In this document: positions 20,460-30,234 of the stretch, in pieces
Layout of the letters: every line of letters begins with the position of its first letter
Numbering within the stretch: position 1 is the first letter of the stretch
Source: Anniella stebbinsi
Taxonomy: Eukaryota; Chordata; Lepidosauria; Squamata; Anniellidae
NCBI GenBank assembly: GCA_029215795.1
Contig: JARDYH010000004.1
Location: 30,322,001 to 30,386,000, forward strand
Direction of reading: 5' to 3'
DNA length: 64,000 nt
Translations under genes and position numbers: made by a program
Notes under the pieces: generated by a model
The model's input: the letters and a program-made list of their open reading frames with translations, nothing else
Told to the model about the DNA's origin: nothing
Databases searched by the model: none

Positions 20460-21331
20460 TCATAGAAGCTGTATAAGGAAAAAGGAAGGTTTGAGCATGT
20501 AGGTTTGAAAGTTCTTGATGGAGAGACATTTGACTATTATTCTTTTTTTAAAGAAGATAAATACTATGAAAAATAGGTACCCCCAATACCACTCTGAATG
20601 AACAAAAAGAGAAGGACTTTACAGCCTCATTCTCCTGGCCCAACCCAGGAGGAAGCTGCCTTTCCATAGCAACTGTCTACATCTCATCATTGTGAGAATC
20701 ATTGCTTCCCTGCCATCAGGACCACCACCTGAATTTTTGAGAGCCTGTGAAACAACATTTGTCATTTTCACTTCTCTTTTCTGGTCAGTTTCACTTTATA
20801 TGACAGAGTAGCACACAGAGTAGGACACTCTATTTGCTTCAATGTCAGGAATTGGGTAGTGCTCAGTTTTGAAAATGAGAGACGGTGGGGCTCACGCCTG
20901 TCTGGAAACCACCGATTCTAGAAACTTTGATACCAGATGTGCATGTGCTGGTTGGAGTGATTTAGTGGCAAGGAAAAGAAAACACTTTTCACATGTTCAA
21001 GGATTTTCACTTCATTACTATTATGTCACATGTTCCAGAGCAGAGTTCTGTGATCCCAGCCAGTCCAGGCTTCAATCCCTGATGTAGGTTTACCAAAATA
21101 ATGACTTGAAAATTAGCATTGAGGTCTTTTCTTTCCTTTCGAGCACTGCCTCTACTTCCCAGAAACAGTAAGATATAGAAATAGCCGGGGGATACAGTGG
21201 TACAGAAACGGAGTTGCTGACTTCACAAGTGAAATTTGATCATTTCAGGTAAGACAGCCCCTCTCACCTACTGGGTCTTTGTCCACCTGTTCGGAAACAT
21301 TATGTGCCTGAATTCATTTGTTGGAGATTAA
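20460..21331. other. No gene or named repeat recognised
   Basis: Only short frames, and no structural repeat that I can see. Confidence 0.4.
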
Positions 21332-21643
21332 GGGCACAATCCTATGTCTTAGAGGGGGAATCTGTGCTTCGACCCCCCTCCCCCTCACAGCCAGTGCAGA
21401 AAGAACCGCACCGGCTGCTTTTCTGAGGTCGAGAACATAATGTCAAAGAGGTGGTAAAGGGGGCATTCCAGTGGATGGGGAGGGGAGGAGACTGCAGAGA
21501 CTGGGATAGGAGCTATCCCGAGGCCTCTCCAACCTTCTTCCCTCCCCCTCTGAAATGTTCTGCAAAAATGCAAAGCAGGAGGACAGGGAGGCGAAGATCA
21601 GACGCTTACAATCATCGAGAGCAGAAGTAGTAGGATTTTACCC
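21332..21643. mobile_element. GC-rich TWA-type MITE (family E-long)
   Basis: It begins GGGCACAATCCTATG after TAA (21329-21331) and ends near GTAGGATTTTACCC. The GC-rich interior has CCCCTCCCCCTC and its mirror GGGGAGGGGAG. It relates to the copies at 3601 and 5677 by its ends and composition. Confidence 0.5.
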
Positions 21644-23100
21644 AAAGAGAGAGATAAGCTGTCCTGTGGGAAGATCTCAGAAGATGACAGGAGAAAACTA
21701 GAATTGTTTTATTGTTGTAGTATAATAGATCTACCAGTCTCAAAAAGCAGACCACTGGATACACAATACCAACAGCTTTGAATTACAGTCCTATGTATGT
21801 TTACTTAGAAGTAAGACATAGCGTGTTCAATGAGAGTTCTATGTAAATGAAAACAAACATTTATTTTGGGATTAAGGAATTGAAAGCATGGCCAGAGTAA
21901 AATAAATATACTGTTCCTACTCCAGTGTTCCATGTTTTAACCGGGCTAGGACATAGCTTGGGTAGTTTTGATTAGCAGTCCTAGGAACCAACAGATGGAA
22001 ATCCAGATTCATAGATGGTTGGTTTCCTTAGAGTCGTTACTTAGGAGGACTTTCAAACAACAGAGAAGGCTTGGACGATACAGAGCCTTCAATAAAACTT
22101 GTGGCCTAACATAATTATCCAGTCAATCCGGATTCAAACTCTTATTTGTTCTGTTTAGGCTAAAATGGTTTACATTCCCTAGCCAAACTGAAAAACATCC
22201 CTTTCCCGAGACCCCAACAAAAGGTGGAAAGGGGCACTTAAATCCTCAGCTGGATCCTCCAATCCCTGTGCCTGAGATTTAAGGACAAAGCAGTTCACTT
22301 GTAGTGTTTTACTGCCATGGAAATCACCAACCTGCGTGGTTTCGAGTCATTTGTCAGGGAGCACAGACATCGTGGCCATGTGCCTTGAGTTTCGATGAGA
22401 CAAACTATGCCAATATGAATGCAAACGGCTCTCCTGAACAAGTTATCAGTGACATGTGACGACATCCAGCGAACACAATGGAAAGGCTTCCACTGACTTC
22501 AAACGGCAGTGGATCAAAATCATAGCACGCAACAGACGTCTTGCTATAAAGCATAGAAGGTTCGCTGATGCTTGCTGAAATTCAGGTTCTTGAGAATGTG
22601 GGGCTTTAACCAGGCTACGAACTCTTGCAAAAAGGCAGTAAAATGATTATATAAACGTTCAGAAGCAAAGGACCATAATTATATCCCTTCACGTCAGTTC
22701 AATTGCATTTCTTTCAACCGTTGGCCATAACAAAAAGCAACAGATTAAAATAAGAACACCAATTAATAAAACCAGACAACAAAGATTAAGCCTACCCATT
22801 TGTAACAGGAGCATGTTAAGTATCCTAAGAGGTTTTATTGTATATCCTTGAAACAAGTACTTAAGCGATTGAGCTTGTAATCAGATAGCACTTGAATATA
22901 AGCCCCCATTTACTACATGTAAATCAAAAACATGCTGTGACTGCCAGAGTTATCTCATTGTACTTATATATAAAAATGTATTTTAATGGGTTTATACCAA
23001 TAATTTTAGATCTAGAGAAATATAATAATATAACTGAAAGCATGTAACCACAAACATTCAAAACAAACACACTTGGGAGTATAAATATAGAATTCTTATA
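21644..23100. other. Repeat-poor stretch, no gene recognised
   Basis: An AAGTAAG-type relic is at about 21785-21845. The part 22290-22640 shows no repeat signature and may be unique sequence. From 22700 to 23100 it is AT-rich. I cannot assign an exon or RNA. Confidence 0.4.
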
Positions 23101-23139
23101 TTTGTGGATCAACAATGCATGCAAATACACAGTTCAAAA

Positions 23140-23467
23140 TAGCCAGGGCAAATTCAGTAGATCTCTCATAGGGAAGCCAGCGATCTCGCAAGATCACTTC
23201 CCAGAAAGGATGCACTGGCTCCGGGAACACAGAGTTGCCCGTGCTGAGGAGCAGGCAATGGCGGCAACGACGATAGCTCTACCCTCTGCTCTTGGGCCCT
23301 GGTAAGTCCAGCCCTCCCAGGCACTGTATGCTGGGAGTTGTAGGCTTTTCCAGGGCCTGGGAGTGGGTGAAGAAATGGCAGACCCGTCATTTTATGACAG
23401 ATACGTCATAAAATGGCTTCCAGGCTTCGGATTCGGAAGTTCCAGACCCGAATCTTGCACAGGCCTA
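23140..23467. mobile_element. Partial hAT-like element of the TGTGCA-end group (family B)
   Basis: The right end TCTTGCACAGGCCTA (read inward, TAGGCCTGTGCAAGA) matches the family B terminus, and subterminal GGATTCGG / CCCGAATC words resemble that family. The interior has a TCATTTTATGAC / GTCATAAAATGG hairpin (about 23378-23415) and GCTGGGAGTTGTAG. I could not find the left end or a TSD, so the left boundary is a guess. Confidence 0.4.
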
Positions 23468-23519
23468 ATATTTACACTACAAGTATTTAAATGAACTGTT
23501 TATATACATATTTACTTAC

Positions 23520-24152
23520 GAGCTCCATCACACTTACTTTTTTTTCCTGGTATGCACCCATGATTTTGACTTCCGTGCTGGTCCCTTTCACAATCCTAGC
23601 TATACCAGGGGACTCTCTTTTCACTTGTTTGCTCCCCCGTTATTGCACCCGCCCCACCCCTTCTCCTTCCCCCTCCACTTCATTGGTTCTTGTCAAGTGA
23701 TGGATGTGGGAGCCTCCCCCCACCCTCGCTCTGGCTTTGTTGTCTAGCATTTTATCAATTCAACATTGAATCGGCTGGGTGGTGTTTCTGCAGGCAAAGA
23801 ATCAAGGAGGGTGGGGTTGGAGCAACAGAAGCCCATTCAACTGGGTCGGTTCATTTGACACAGTGTGCTGGAGGAGGAGAACTGCTCCGCCCTCCTCTTT
23901 CGTCAGCAAGCACACGTTCAAAGCACACACCCTCAAAGAAAAAATGTGAGGATGGCAATCCACGGGGGTGGAAGGGCACTTTAATCCTGCATGGAAGAAA
24001 TAAACAAGACTTTCCCTGCTCCAAAATAAGATGGAAAAAGGCGGGGAAGAGGTGAGATGAGTGCAGAACAGGGACGTCATGTAAGTACCGCGTTGCAAAA
24101 CCACAAACCAGACATGACGAGAGTGCAATAAAACGCTGGTGTGATGGAGCCC
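23520..24152. mobile_element. 633-bp element with terminal inverted repeats (unnamed family K)
   Basis: GAGCTCCATCACACTTAC at the left and the minus-strand GGGCTCCATCACACCAGC at the right are inverted. Beyond the first 14 or so bases the arms are only loosely similar. The body has no transposase frame. No TSD longer than 2-3 bases is visible, so the superfamily is open. Confidence 0.5.
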
Positions 24153-24634
24153 TATATCAGGAAGAGTACTTTCTTCTTTTTTCTGTTTTATTGAGTGATG
24201 TTATACACATAGTTTTCTGAACTGAGTTCTCCATTCTCCCTTGTAAAGTGGAGGTAGCCAGGAGTTGGAAAGGGGTCTCCATGAGTTTGTGACTATTGTA
24301 ACTCTCCGCTGATTAGAAAGGCATCTACATGCAGGCTACAGGTAGTTTGTTAAGAGTCCCTTGAAAAATTGCTTCATTTCTGGATATGAAAACACTGGGA
24401 GATCCTGAGCCAGAATGTGACATGTTGAAAGGGAGGCAGCCAAGAGCATGGAATGTGGAAGAACAAGGCATTACGATGGCCCTGAAGTTACGATTCACTG
24501 GGTCAACATTGTCTGGGATGTCTCAGAGGACTAAACTACATGCTAAGTTATCCTTGCTCATTGATTTAATTCCATGTAAGTGTGTGAGTTCCCAAATTTG
24601 ATCAGGCTCATTGTGTGCGGGACGAGGTTTAAAC
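24153..24634. other. No gene recognised
   Basis: Nothing to annotate, other than the last 8 bases serving as the left TSD of the next element. Confidence 0.4.
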
Positions 24635-25064
24635 TAGAGCTGTGCACTACTTTGGATCCAGATCCGAATTCTGAGCCGAAGCACTTTGGACCGATCTGGA
24701 CCCCCCCCCCCGCTCCGCGAGCCCCCTGCTCCTGATCTGGACTCATCATGAGCACCTACAGCTGTACGAACCTCTTCATGGGAGTCACCATTTTAAAAAT
24801 GGTGACTCCATTGAAGAGGCCCATATGATTACGGGTGCTTATGCCGGATCTAGGTAAGGGGCAGGGGGCTTGTGTGGCTTGGCCCCCGCTGAGTAGCTGC
24901 CCCTGCTCATACCCTACCCCCACTGTGTCATGGCTGTGGTGCTCATGGCGGGTCCAAGTAAGGAGCAGGGGGCTTGCTGAGGCAGGCTGAAGCGAATCAG
25001 GATTGATTCGGAAGCTCTGAATTGGCCTCAGAAGTGGGGGGGGGGGGGTCTGTGCACAGCCCTA
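24635..25064. mobile_element. hAT-like element, family B (copy B1, 430 bp)
   Basis: The ends are TAGAGCTGTGCAC and, on the minus strand, TAGGGCTGTGCAC. The flanks GTTTAAAC (24627-24634) and CTTTAAAC (25065-25072) match at 7 of 8. Near the ends are GATCC, ATCCGA and GATTCGG words. The middle contains a perfect hairpin, GTCACCATTTT / AAAATGGTGAC (about 24784-24806), and two AAGTAAGG / AGGTAAGG motifs (24853, 24957) each followed by GCAGGGGGCTTG. No transposase is present. Confidence 0.75.
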
Positions 25065-25072
25065 CTTTAAAC

Positions 25073-25519
25073 TTTCCGGGCAAAGTATAAAGTGTTGGTT
25101 ATTACCTTTAAAGCCCTACATGGTTTGGGTCCAGGTTACCTGCGGGATCGCCTTCTCCCATACAATCCGCCCCGCACGCTCAGGTCCTCTGGGAAGAACT
25201 TACTGCAGTTGGCCAAGACTAGGCTGACAACCGTTACCCAGAGGACCTTCTCTTCTGCCGCTCCCAGACTGTGGAATGGCCCACCGGAGGAGACTCGTCA
25301 ACTTAACAGTCTTTTAGAATTTAAGAAAGCTATAAAGATTGTTCTCTTCCGGCAGGCATATCCAGTGGAATTTTAGAATGTTTTAAGGATGTTTTTAGGA
25401 TGTTTTAGGATGTTTTAATGCAGTTTTAATAATATGTGTCATGTTTTAATCAGTTTTATGTATTTTATCATGTTGTTGTTCCCCGCCTCGATCCAGACGT
25501 AGAGGCAGGTAAGAAATAA

Positions 25520-25567
<48 letters not shown>

Positions 25568-25570
25568 TCC
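25073..25570 (+). mobile_element. L2-clade LINE, 3' terminal 500 bp
   Basis: It starts with sequence encoding AKYKVLVITFKALHGLGPGY and continues through NPPRTLRSSGKNLLQ, TVTQRTFSSAAPRLWNGPPE to a stop near 25376. The 3' untranslated region CCTCGATCCAGACGTAGAGG and AGAAATAAATTATT then run into (ATT)n up to about 25568. The frame is open, so the copy is fairly young, but only the C-terminus is present. It lies directly after the B1 element. Confidence 0.85.
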
Positions 25571-25628
25571 ACTCAGCCTATTTTTTTCTTTAAATTCACC
25601 CCCTACCCTGCATTGTCACCAGTGCAGG

Positions 25629-25654
25629 TTCTCTCTCTCTCTCTCTCTCTCTTT
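25629..25654. repeat. (TC)n microsatellite
   Basis: An uninterrupted TC repeat of about 12 units. Confidence 0.85.
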
Positions 25655-25959
25655 AGCCCTCCCAAGTGGAGAATCTAAAGGGAAAATGTGGCTGGGTCAG
25701 GAGGTTTAAGCCCCCGCCCCCCGTATGTGGTAGTCCCAATACAGATTTCCTTACAAGTAAGGACATAAATGAATAAGGATCATTTTCATGCCACACCTGT
25801 AATGTAACATGTCGCTTAACCTTCGGAGTCAGCCCAGTAGGAAAACTACTGGATAACATTTTATTGGAGATTTTCTTGCGCTGCAAAAAATGGTTGCAGT
25901 ATTGTTGTTGCTATCATCACCCCCATCATTATCATCACTGTAATTATCACCATTGTTAT

Positions 25960-26945
25960 TATTATAGTATTTCTATCCCAACATTCTGTCAGTAAGACAC
26001 CCAAAACATGGCTAAAAATACAAAAACACCAATAGCGATAAAACATATCAAATCATTAAATTTATTGTACCACTAGCAATAAGCCATATGCATGAAAAGC
26101 ACAAAAATCAACAGTAAATGATTTACAACAAAGACTAGCAGCAGATTGTCTACACACACACACACTTACACATTACCAGCAGCAAATAACAGGCAGCTAA
26201 CATACCATTTTCCAAATGCCTTTTGGAATAAAAAAATCTCTAGTCTCTGCCAGAAAATCAGTATGCAGGAATACAAATCAGACTCCTAAGGGAGAAAATT
26301 CCAAAACCTGACGCATGGCCACTAGGCTGACCATATGAAAAGGAGGACAGGGCTCATGTAACTTTAACAGTTGTAGAGAAAGGGGAATTTCAGCCAGTGT
26401 CATTGGTACGCAATTAGTTCCTGGTGAAATTCCCTCTTCATCACAACCGTTAAAGTTGCAGGCACCAAGCGGAGAGGCGGGTAAGAAATAAATAATAATA
26501 ATAATAATAATAATAATAATTATTATTATACCAGAGTGCCCATATACAAAAGAAGGCAGGGCCCCTGCAACTTTAACTGTTGTGATGAAGAGTTCATTTC
26601 ACCAGGAACTAATTGCATACAATTGTCACTGGCTGAAATTCTCTTTTCTCTACAACTGTTAAAGTTACATGAGCCCTGACCTGGATTTTATCTGGTCAAC
26701 CTAATGGCCACCCACCCCGCCTCAGAGAGCCTCTGATAATGATCCGAGAGCTTGGGAAAGAACATATTGGAGGAGGTGGGATTTGGCTATTTCAGGCTTT
26801 AAAAGACAGAACTAGCCCTTTGAATTGGCCCCAGAAACAAATTGGAAATCAGTGGAGATGGTAAAGTACTGGAGTTATATGCTCCATTTAATGGGTCTAA
26901 ATAAGGACACTTGCTAATATGGTGGCAACAAATTAGTTTCAAGTT
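25960..26945 (-). mobile_element. Old L2-like LINE 3' end, split by a MITE
   Basis: CAACATTCTGTCAGTAAGAC-type 3' tail sequence on the left, then GGAGAAAATTCCAAAACCTG, and to the right of the MITE ACTAGCCCTTTGAATTGGCC and GAAACAAATTGGAAATCAGT. These are the degraded antisense phrases of L2 copies (compare 10740-10810 and 15270-15320). The MITE at 26323-26703 divides it. Confidence 0.5.
26323..26703. mobile_element. Palindromic hAT-type MITE, family A (A1), with a tiny LINE tail inside
   Basis: The ends are TAGGCTGACCATATG and TAGGTTGACCAGATA (minus strand). Both flanks are ATGGCCAC (26315-26322 and 26704-26711), a perfect 8-bp hAT TSD. The two arms meet at about 26468, where an L2 3' tail of roughly 24 bases (GAGGCGGGTAAGAAATAAAT) and its (AAT)n tract (to about 26528) have been inserted. 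Confidence 0.85.
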
Positions 26946-27191
26946 TCATCTGTCCTCTGGTAAGAATTATTTTAGTTGAGAATGAGAGGTATGTTGGTAG
27001 TAATTCTCTCTATTTCCAAAGTATAGAAGTGGCTGTGGATCCTTACGTGGTCAAAATGGCACCATTCACACACAAGAGGGAGATATCAGCAGGCTTGGGA
27101 AACCCTGAGGTTTGCAAAAATAGAAAAAATATGGTGGAAGCAACCCAAAGGAGGGAGAGAACCCATAAACAGTTCTGTGAGATCTTCTTGA

Positions 27192-27374
27192 CTGGGTTTG
27201 CATGATACGACAACCCATCATGAGCAGCCAGCTATGATTCATTGACGTGTTATCTGAACCCAGTGCGTTCTCTGTGAGAAGGCTTATTTTTAGACAACAA
27301 GTCATGGTGAGAACTGATGGTTAGTTGTAGGCTTGTTCGTGCACATGGTAGGTTGTCATGTTGTCCAAACCCAG
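27192..27374. mobile_element. Palindromic MITE, family F
   Basis: CTGGGTTTGCATGATACGAC at the left and minus-strand CTGGGTTTGGACAACATGAC at the right are inverted. Inner ATCTGAACCCAG shows a second end-like motif at about 27252, as in the longer relative at 20133. Confidence 0.5.
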
Positions 27375-28373
27375 GAGAGTGATATCATTGTGGGTTGCCA
27401 GGATCAGTTAAGGTGCCACTTGGTGAGAAAAGCAAAAAACAAAAAAATAAAATCCTGTACTGCTCTTCATGATTTTGCCAGTACTGCCTTGATCCTCTCT
27501 CACCAGTGACTCCTTTTCCACCAAGGTTGAAATGCCACTTTGGAAGGACCATCACTTGTTCACCACCTTAAAAAAAAAAAACCTGCTTCAAAATTGTAAT
27601 TTTTAAAAATTATTATTATTCGTCAGTCTTGCACAAGTGCGCAGTTAAGGCTGTTCGATAAGTATAGGCTCACCTGGTAAATTTCCTTGTATGTTTCAGC
27701 TGTCAAAGGGAGCAGGGAAAGTGGAGTAGGTAGCAGGTAGCATACAAGGAAACTGGCAAGATGAGGCAGCATAAAGGCTAATCTGCACACACTTCCGAAA
27801 GATCCGGGGAGTGGGAAATAATAGTAAGGAGGGACCCAGTGGCACAATTCAGAAGCACTGAAAATGGGAGAAAAAGTAAGTGCACCAAAATTGGGGGGTG
27901 GGGGCAGCACAGTACCTTTCCACTGGCAATGCTTTTAACCGACACTTCTTAGTGTGGCAGTGAAAAATAAGAGAAAAAGCTGGTGAATGAAATGGGCTAG
28001 CAATTGGAGCGGGGATGGTGGTGGGATGAGGAGTCAAGACAAATTCTCACACGAAGGCTCCTGGGATACATGCCAGAGCCGGATGGAGGACTGAGGGGAA
28101 GGATGGGGAGTACCATGGGCTGTTCTGTGCAAAACCAACTCTTATTTGCAGGGTGGTTTAGTGTGATGCGCAAACGTGCCCATAGTGTTCAGAGGTCATG
28201 GACTATTAACTGACTTTGGGGAGGGAAACGGGTGTGGTAGTGGTGGAGGAATGAAGTGGCTGGCATCCTGAACAGAAGCACTCCACACTCCACACTGCAG
28301 CGGCTAAAAGGGCTAATGCAATTCAGGCAGCATCAGCAGTAGGATAGGATCAAGATCACGAGAAATAATGGCA
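27375..28373. other. No gene recognised
   Basis: Mixed sequence with A/T runs around 27570-27620 and several short frames lacking domains. No repeat identified. Confidence 0.4.
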
Positions 28374-28450
28374 ACACCCTCTTCTGCTTTGGTCAGACTT
28401 CACCTGGAGTACTGCATCTAGCTCTGGGCCTCTTTAGAGATGCAGTCCCT
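28374..28450 (+). mobile_element. CR1 LINE fragment
   Basis: CACCCTCTTCTGCTTTGGTC, then AGACTTCACCTGGAGTACTG and TCTAGCTCTGGGCC are standard CR1 phrases just upstream of its 3' end. Confidence 0.7.
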
Positions 28451-28744
28451 CTATTTAAGTGATGTGTATGTGGCCACCCTTCTAGATCCTGGCCCTATCC
28501 CACTTGGACCTGCAGGGCACTACTTTTTATCTCCCAGGCCCCACCTCCTGTCTCCGAATCTGAACTGGGAACTCTAATTGGAGGAAGCTGGGATACAAAT
28601 GTGATAAATAACCATGTGTTACCATAGTAACATGCTTCCTCACTGTGCCAGTGAAAATTGCTCCCTTGCTCCAGACTGATCCCCCTTATTTTTTAAATTA
28701 TGTGGTAAATGGAAATGTATTATTGTGGTAATACTGCATAATAT

Positions 28745-28970
28745 GCTTCACATCTATATGTGAGAGGCCCTTGATCAGTGGTTGAGCATATATCTGTTGC
28801 CTGAAGAGGTCCCCAGGTTTAATCCCTGGTATTTCCTGATAAAACAAGGATATTGGGGTGGCTCAGCTGGCCCAGGAAAGACCACTGCCCAAGATTTTGA
28901 TGAGCCACTGCCAGTCAGAAGTAATACTGAGCTAGACCAATGATCTGACTCAGTACATATTCATGTTATT
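28745..28970 (+). mobile_element. Second tRNA-derived SINE family, full-length but old
   Basis: GATCAGTGGTTGAGCATATA is the head, CCAGGTTTAATCCCTGG the B box, and GAGCCACTGCCAGTCAGAAG with TACTGAGCTAGACCAATGAT the 3' body, ending in a TCTGACTCAGTA tail. It matches 6932-7125 and 61035-61215. Confidence 0.7.
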
Positions 28971-28984
28971 TATATATTCATGTG

Positions 28985-29115
28985 CTGCAGCCCACAGTGG
29001 TGTGATGAGTGGCTAACAAGAAAAGAGCCTTCTCTGTATTCCACCACACCCCGTTTGTGGAATAACCTCCATAGGGAGATCCACAATATGTCTTTACCTA
29101 TAATGCTGAAAGTAT
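28985..29115 (+). mobile_element. L2-like LINE C-terminal relic
   Basis: The plus-strand frame encodes KEPSLYSTTPRLWNNLHREI, the degraded counterpart of RAFSVVAPQLWNNLPDE in the better copy at 15 kb. It ends without a recognisable tail. Confidence 0.5.
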
Positions 29116-29317
29116 GTGTGTTTCATGTATGTCCAGAAATGTTTACCCACTTTCAGATGAGTTAGAAACTTGAAATTTGGCACGTTGATAAGTCTGGCTG
29201 TACAATATACCAGAAAAATCTAAAAGCACAAAATTTGAGGTTTTATGTATTTTTAAAGAATTTAATAAAAAACCTAGGCTGATGTCTACAACTCCCAGCA
29301 TGTTGCAGACACTATAC

Positions 29318-29489
29318 GAGAGTGACCATATACAAAAGAAGGCAGGGCCCCTGCAACTTTAACTGTTGTGATGAAGAGGGAATTTCACCAAGAAGTAATT
29401 GCATACAAATGACACTGGCTGAAATTCCCTTTTCTCTACAACTGTTAAAGTTACAGGAGCCCTGACCTGGATTTTATCTGGTCACCCTA
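29318..29489. mobile_element. Single arm of family A MITE (A2)
   Basis: It reads AGTGACCATATACAAAAGAA at the left and ends GATTTTATCTGGTCACCCTA. It covers only one 172-bp arm of the usual two. The arm itself has short inverted ends. No TSD. Confidence 0.7.
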
Positions 29490-29544
29490 CCTCACGGTCT
29501 ATTACTGGCACTGATTGCACAGTGCTGTGCGGACTGGCTCAGCC

Positions 29545-29675
29545 AGACTTCACTTCCCGTGAGTCTTAATGGCAGGACTCCCATTGGGCAAGTTGGGCAC
29601 AGCAGCGAAAGGCATGCTGGGAGTTGTAGTTTTCGTTTTCTGTGGGGACAAGGAAAATCATGGTGGCGGCTTCAA
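29545..29675 (+). promoter_or_regulatory. Promoter-like cluster of motifs (tentative)
   Basis: Within 130 bp lie an ETS-like CACTTCCCGTG (29551), an inverted CCAAT box in CCATTGGGC (29581), a match on the minus strand to ACTACAACTCCCAGCATGCC (29611-29630, the ZNF143/THAP11 SBS motif) and ATGGTGGCGGC (29660, YY1-like). Such grouping is seen at housekeeping promoters, but the SBS-like phrase also occurs inside this genome's MITEs, so a repeat origin is equally possible. No downstream exon is evident. Confidence 0.25.
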
Positions 29676-29699
29676 GGCAGCCCTGGTCATGCGTTGGGG

Positions 29700-29870
29700 G
29701 TGTGGGGAGAGAAAAGAAACAAATTTAATTCATTTTAAAGTTTCTTCACAGGCCTAGCATCGACCTACCTTGCAGGGTTGTCATGAGGGTGAGAAAGGAA
29801 AAAAGAAACAAACATAATTCCATTAAACGTTAACTCACAGGCCTAGCACCGGCCTACTACTTTAAGATTA
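29700..29870. repeat. Two imperfect tandem units
   Basis: GAAACAAATTTAATTCATTT...CACAGGCCTAGCATCGACCT (from about 29717) is repeated as GAAACAAACATAATTCCATT...CACAGGCCTAGCACCGGCCT (from about 29803), a spacing of roughly 86 bases. Confidence 0.6.
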
Positions 29871-29899
29871 TTACCTCACAGACATATATTTTAGGGGGT

Positions 29900-29932
29900 C
29901 CGAGCAACACTGGGTATATCAGCTATTCATTC
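29900..29932 (+). mobile_element. Possible Helitron-like 3' terminus
   Basis: GGTCCGAGCAACACTGGGTA followed by TATCAGCTAT resembles the degraded form of a CCCG-hairpin-CGGG plus CTAG ending, the 3' hallmark of Helitron-type elements. No Rep/helicase sequence is present and the 5' end is not found. Confidence 0.3.
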
Positions 29933-29949
29933 TATATATTTAGACAATA

Positions 29950-30234
29950 GGCACTTAATCCTATCAGGATACCTGTCAGCCTCCGAACTTTGAGGCTGAT
30001 GGGCATCCTATGCGGACTACAAGGGGCTCTGTGGAGCAGGAGGGAAGGAGGCTGGGGAGGCCAGAGGGTTCTTTGTAAGCCAGCCTACTCAGTCCCCTCC
30101 CCGCACACATAACTGCTTTTCTCTCTTGGATCCAAGGTTAAAGAGCTGTCTCTAACCTTGGATCCAGGAATTTGTACTTTCCTATCTACCCCACCCCACC
30201 CCTGCTGCTATCTAGGCGCTATAGGACTGTTCCT
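29950..30234. mobile_element. GC-rich TWA-type MITE (family E-long), diverged
   Basis: GCACTTAATCCTATCAGG at the left and CTATAGGACTGTTCC, then TAA, at the right. An internal inverted pair around TTGGATCCAAGGTTA and TAACCTTGGATCCA (30127-30170) matches the equivalent hairpin in the 3.6-kb copy in placement, though not in sequence. Confidence 0.45.

Noticed and set aside
29318..29489. Complete small MITE with its own TSD
   Set aside because: The flanks CACTATAC and CCTCACGG do not match, and the left flank is the normal centre of a two-arm copy, so it is more simply a deletion product.
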